From Pseudomonadota bacterium (GTDB lineage: Bacteria; Pseudomonadota; Alphaproteobacteria; Sphingomonadales; Sphingomonadaceae): a DNA stretch of 15,761 nucleotides. A program made the translations under genes and the position numbers. Positions 14,280-15,761 of the stretch are shown one piece after another. Below the pieces are notes generated by a model. It did no database searches. It had not been told where the DNA came from and worked only from the letters and a program-made list of their open reading frames with translations. Location of the stretch: the NCBI GenBank assembly GCA_023390675.1, contig JAEWCK010000373.1, positions 1 through 15,761 of the forward strand. The letters are read 5' to 3'. Within the stretch, counting starts at the first letter, position 1. Each line of letters opens with the position of its first letter.

Positions 14280-15485
14280 TCAGCAGGCCTTCTTGCCGAG
14301 CGCGCTGCGCAGCAGCCCGCCCAATTTGGGCTTGCACGGCTTGGGCTGCGGCTGGTCGCCCTCGTTCTGCTCGCCGCGCTTGTTCCGCCCCGACATCATG
14401 TCGCCCATGTCGCCCATGTCGGGCATGCCGAGCATCATCATCGCCATCGAGCGATAGCGCACCTTGGCGGTCCATTTGGGGTGCCAGGCGACCTTGGGAT
14501 CCCTGGGCCGCTCGGGGAACGCGAAGTTCGCCTCCGGGCCATAGGCGTAGAGATAGCCGATCATCGTCTGACCCGCGGCCTGGCGGACCTCCGCTGGCAC
14601 GGTGCAGCTCGTCTGGGCGGGCGGCATCACCACCTTCTGCCCGACGAGCCGGCCCACGGTCGCGGGCGAGAGCCAGTCCCACAGCCCGCCGCCGAAATCC
14701 TGCGTCGCCGACGAGGCCCACCAGACCATGTCGCTGCCGTCCTTGCCCATGTCCTTGCCGCCCATCGCCCAGGCGTAATAGCCCGTGGCGTTGGTCAGGC
14801 CGTTCCAGCTGAGCCCGGTCGATCCGTCGGCGCCGGGCGTCTGGCGGATGCGCATCGCGGCCATGAAGTCCTGGTCGAGGTTGAACGCCATTTCGGGGCT
14901 GTAATTGCCCGCTACGCGATGCTGCCCGATCAGCGACGCGCTGGCACTGACGGTCTTGCCGTCCTTCGCATTGGGCCAGTCGCCATAGGTGCGGCTCGCG
15001 CCGGGCTGCGGGCCCATGTCCTGGCTCACCTTGGTCGAAAAGAGGTTGGGCGGCATCTGGCCCTTGGCCACCTTGGCGAAGTCGATCACCACCGGCTGGC
15101 CGGGGCCCGCATGCGCGCCGCAGCCCCAATAGAGCAGCAGGCGGCCCTTGGGACGCTCCCACCCGCCATAGCTTTGCGGATCGGTGGGCCCCTGAGTCGC
15201 CTTGGCGGGCTCGGGCGAAACGAGCGGCACCGAAGCGCCCAGCTTCGCGCCCGCGGGCATGAAATGATCGGCCTTGGGCGCGCCGCCCGTGGCGGCCAGC
15301 CGCGAGCCGAGCCGCAGCAGCAGCTGGTGGCTGTCGCCCTGGCCCATCATTCCGGCAGTGGTGCCGACGTCCATATAGTAACGCGCCTCGGGCGCGGTCT
15401 CGCCGGTCTGCGCGATCACCGCGCCAGCGCCGGCGACGCTCGCCGCGGCTACGGCCGCGAGCAGTCTCCATTTGCTTCCGAACAT
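14280..15485 (-). CDS. Exported protein of unknown function with Met-rich tail
   Basis: The 401-residue protein has a signal peptide (hydrophobic 8-24, cleavage after VIA/AQ near 25-26), so it is periplasmic or outer-membrane associated. The body carries repeated small-residue and aromatic stretches (LLLYWGCGAHAGPGQP 116-131, MVWWASSATQDFGGGLWDWLSP 253-274) with no known catalytic motif. Residues 347-364 hold nine methionines in eighteen positions, including a PDMGDMGDMM repeat. A basic Lys/Pro-rich end with C384 and a terminal C401 follows. Other cysteines are C122 and C294. The ATG at 15485 has GGGAG about 8 bases upstream; the longer open frame beyond it lacks support. Metal binding by the Met cluster is a guess. 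It ends at a strong terminator and appears monocistronic. Confidence 0.85.
   Translation of the reverse strand: MFGSKWRLLAAVAAASVAGAGAVIAQTGETAPEARYYMDVGTTAGMMGQGDSHQLLLRLGSRLAATGGAPKADHFMPAGAKLGASVPLVSPEPAKATQGPTDPQSYGGWERPKGRLLLYWGCGAHAGPGQPVVIDFAKVAKGQMPPNLFSTKVSQDMGPQPGASRTYGDWPNAKDGKTVSASASLIGQHRVAGNYSPEMAFNLDQDFMAAMRIRQTPGADGSTGLSWNGLTNATGYYAWAMGGKDMGKDGSDMVWWASSATQDFGGGLWDWLSPATVGRLVGQKVVMPPAQTSCTVPAEVRQAAGQTMIGYLYAYGPEANFAFPERPRDPKVAWHPKWTAKVRYRSMAMMMLGMPDMGDMGDMMSGRNKRGEQNEGDQPQPKPCKPKLGGLLRSALGKKAC
14397..14423. repeat. Nine-base tandem repeat encoding Met-Gly-Asp
   Basis: CATGTCGCC occurs twice in a row (14397-14414), followed by CATGTCGGG (14415-14423). On the minus strand this encodes the MGD-type repeat in the Met-rich tail of the 401-residue protein. 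Codon use is identical in the copies, which suggests a recent slippage duplication. Copy number may vary between strains without changing frame. Confidence 0.75.
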
Positions 15486-15526
15486 CCAGAATCTCCCAAG
15501 CGTTTCGTGGCGCGACCCTCGAAGCG

Positions 15527-15546
15527 GCGGGCCCTTACGCGCCCGC
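15527..15546. promoter_or_regulatory. Hairpin in the divergent spacer
   Basis: GCGGGC (15527-15532) pairs with GCCCGC (15541-15546) across 8 bases, about 42 bases upstream of the 401-residue gene and 82 upstream of the rightmost gene. The 142-base divergent spacer should hold promoters for both, but I could not identify convincing -35/-10 pairs. The hairpin could be an operator or a leader structure. Confidence 0.25.
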
Positions 15547-15627
15547 AACGAAGCGGGGAAATGTGCGTTGAAGGGTGGATCATGCGCTGCGGCTATGCGC
15601 GCCCGGCGTGGCAGGGAGGAAATGGCG

Positions 15628-15761
15628 ATGCGGAAGATGCTCGTTTCCATGGGATTCGTGCTGGCGGCGGCGATGCCCGGCCTGGCGAGCGCGCAGGACT
15701 GGCGCGATCGCGAAGTCCGCTCGATCCGCGTCGACGCCTCGGCGCTCGACCTGTCCACACC
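15628..15761 (+). CDS. Exported protein, probably UrcA family (5' part only)
   Basis: Only the first 44 codons are in the window. They encode a signal peptide (MRKML, hydrophobic core 7-18, cleavage after ASA near 20-22) followed by a mature start QDWRDREVRSIRVD and then ALDLSTP. The D-L-S-T-P pattern after a short strand is the hallmark of UrcA-family proteins, small exported proteins of unknown role common in sphingomonads; the few residues make this tentative. The start at 15628 is preferred over the ATG at 15622 because GGAGGA at 15615-15620 lies 7 bases upstream of the former and only 1 base from the latter. It is transcribed divergently from the 401-residue gene. Confidence 0.65.
   Translation, partial: MRKMLVSMGFVLAAAMPGLASAQDWRDREVRSIRVDASALDLST

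Noticed and set aside
15568..15596. TTGAAG followed by TATGCG as a promoter for the rightmost gene
   Set aside because: The spacing is 20 bases, too long for a standard promoter, and the -10 match is poor.

Overview
The window is high-GC, densely packed bacterial chromosome. Gene content (MarR–GNAT fusion, cyclophilin–QueA–CoaD cluster, 7TM-DISM GGDEF protein, a probable UrcA-family protein at the right edge) points to an alphaproteobacterium, most likely in the Sphingomonadales. That placement is inferred from protein style; no marker gene proves it. Eighteen protein genes are called, sixteen of them on known or partly known folds. There are no RNA genes, insertion sequences, CRISPR arrays or phage genes. 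No gap exceeds about 145 bases; the two largest are 10046-10185 and 15486-15627.

Left part (1-1645): a plus-strand two-part cupin protein ends tail-to-tail with, and overlaps, a minus-strand MarR–GNAT fusion regulator/acetyltransferase. A clean 13-bp palindrome immediately upstream of the latter looks like an autoregulatory operator.

Central block (1646-7298, minus strand): eight genes are packed head to tail in the order xseB, ispA, coaD, cyclophilin, queA, EF-hand protein, CDF metal exporter, HAD phosphatase. Most gaps are 5-60 bases and the last pair overlaps. The front half is housekeeping (DNA repair nuclease subunit, farnesyl diphosphate, coenzyme A, envelope protein folding, queuosine). 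The back half is ion-related (periplasmic calcium-binding protein, divalent metal efflux). A divergent spacer separates xseB from a plus-strand succinate-semialdehyde dehydrogenase with a perfect ribosome binding site.

Right part (8809-15485, minus strand): three transcription units. (i) A probable lipoprotein is followed one base later by a 103-residue unknown protein. (ii) A 68-residue membrane protein, a FadD-type acyl-CoA ligase and a small exported cupredoxin are closely spaced. (iii) A diguanylate cyclase with a 7TM-DISM sensor lacks the product-inhibition site. Upstream of these is a 401-residue exported protein of unknown function with a methionine-rich tail, followed by a convincing stem-loop terminator. 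The window ends in the first 44 codons of a plus-strand exported protein, probably UrcA family.

No wholly new system (defence, mobile or biosynthetic) is evident. The best leads are the MarR–GNAT operator, the lipoprotein/103-residue pair, the acyl-CoA ligase–cupredoxin operon, the I-site-less GGDEF protein and the Met-rich exported protein.
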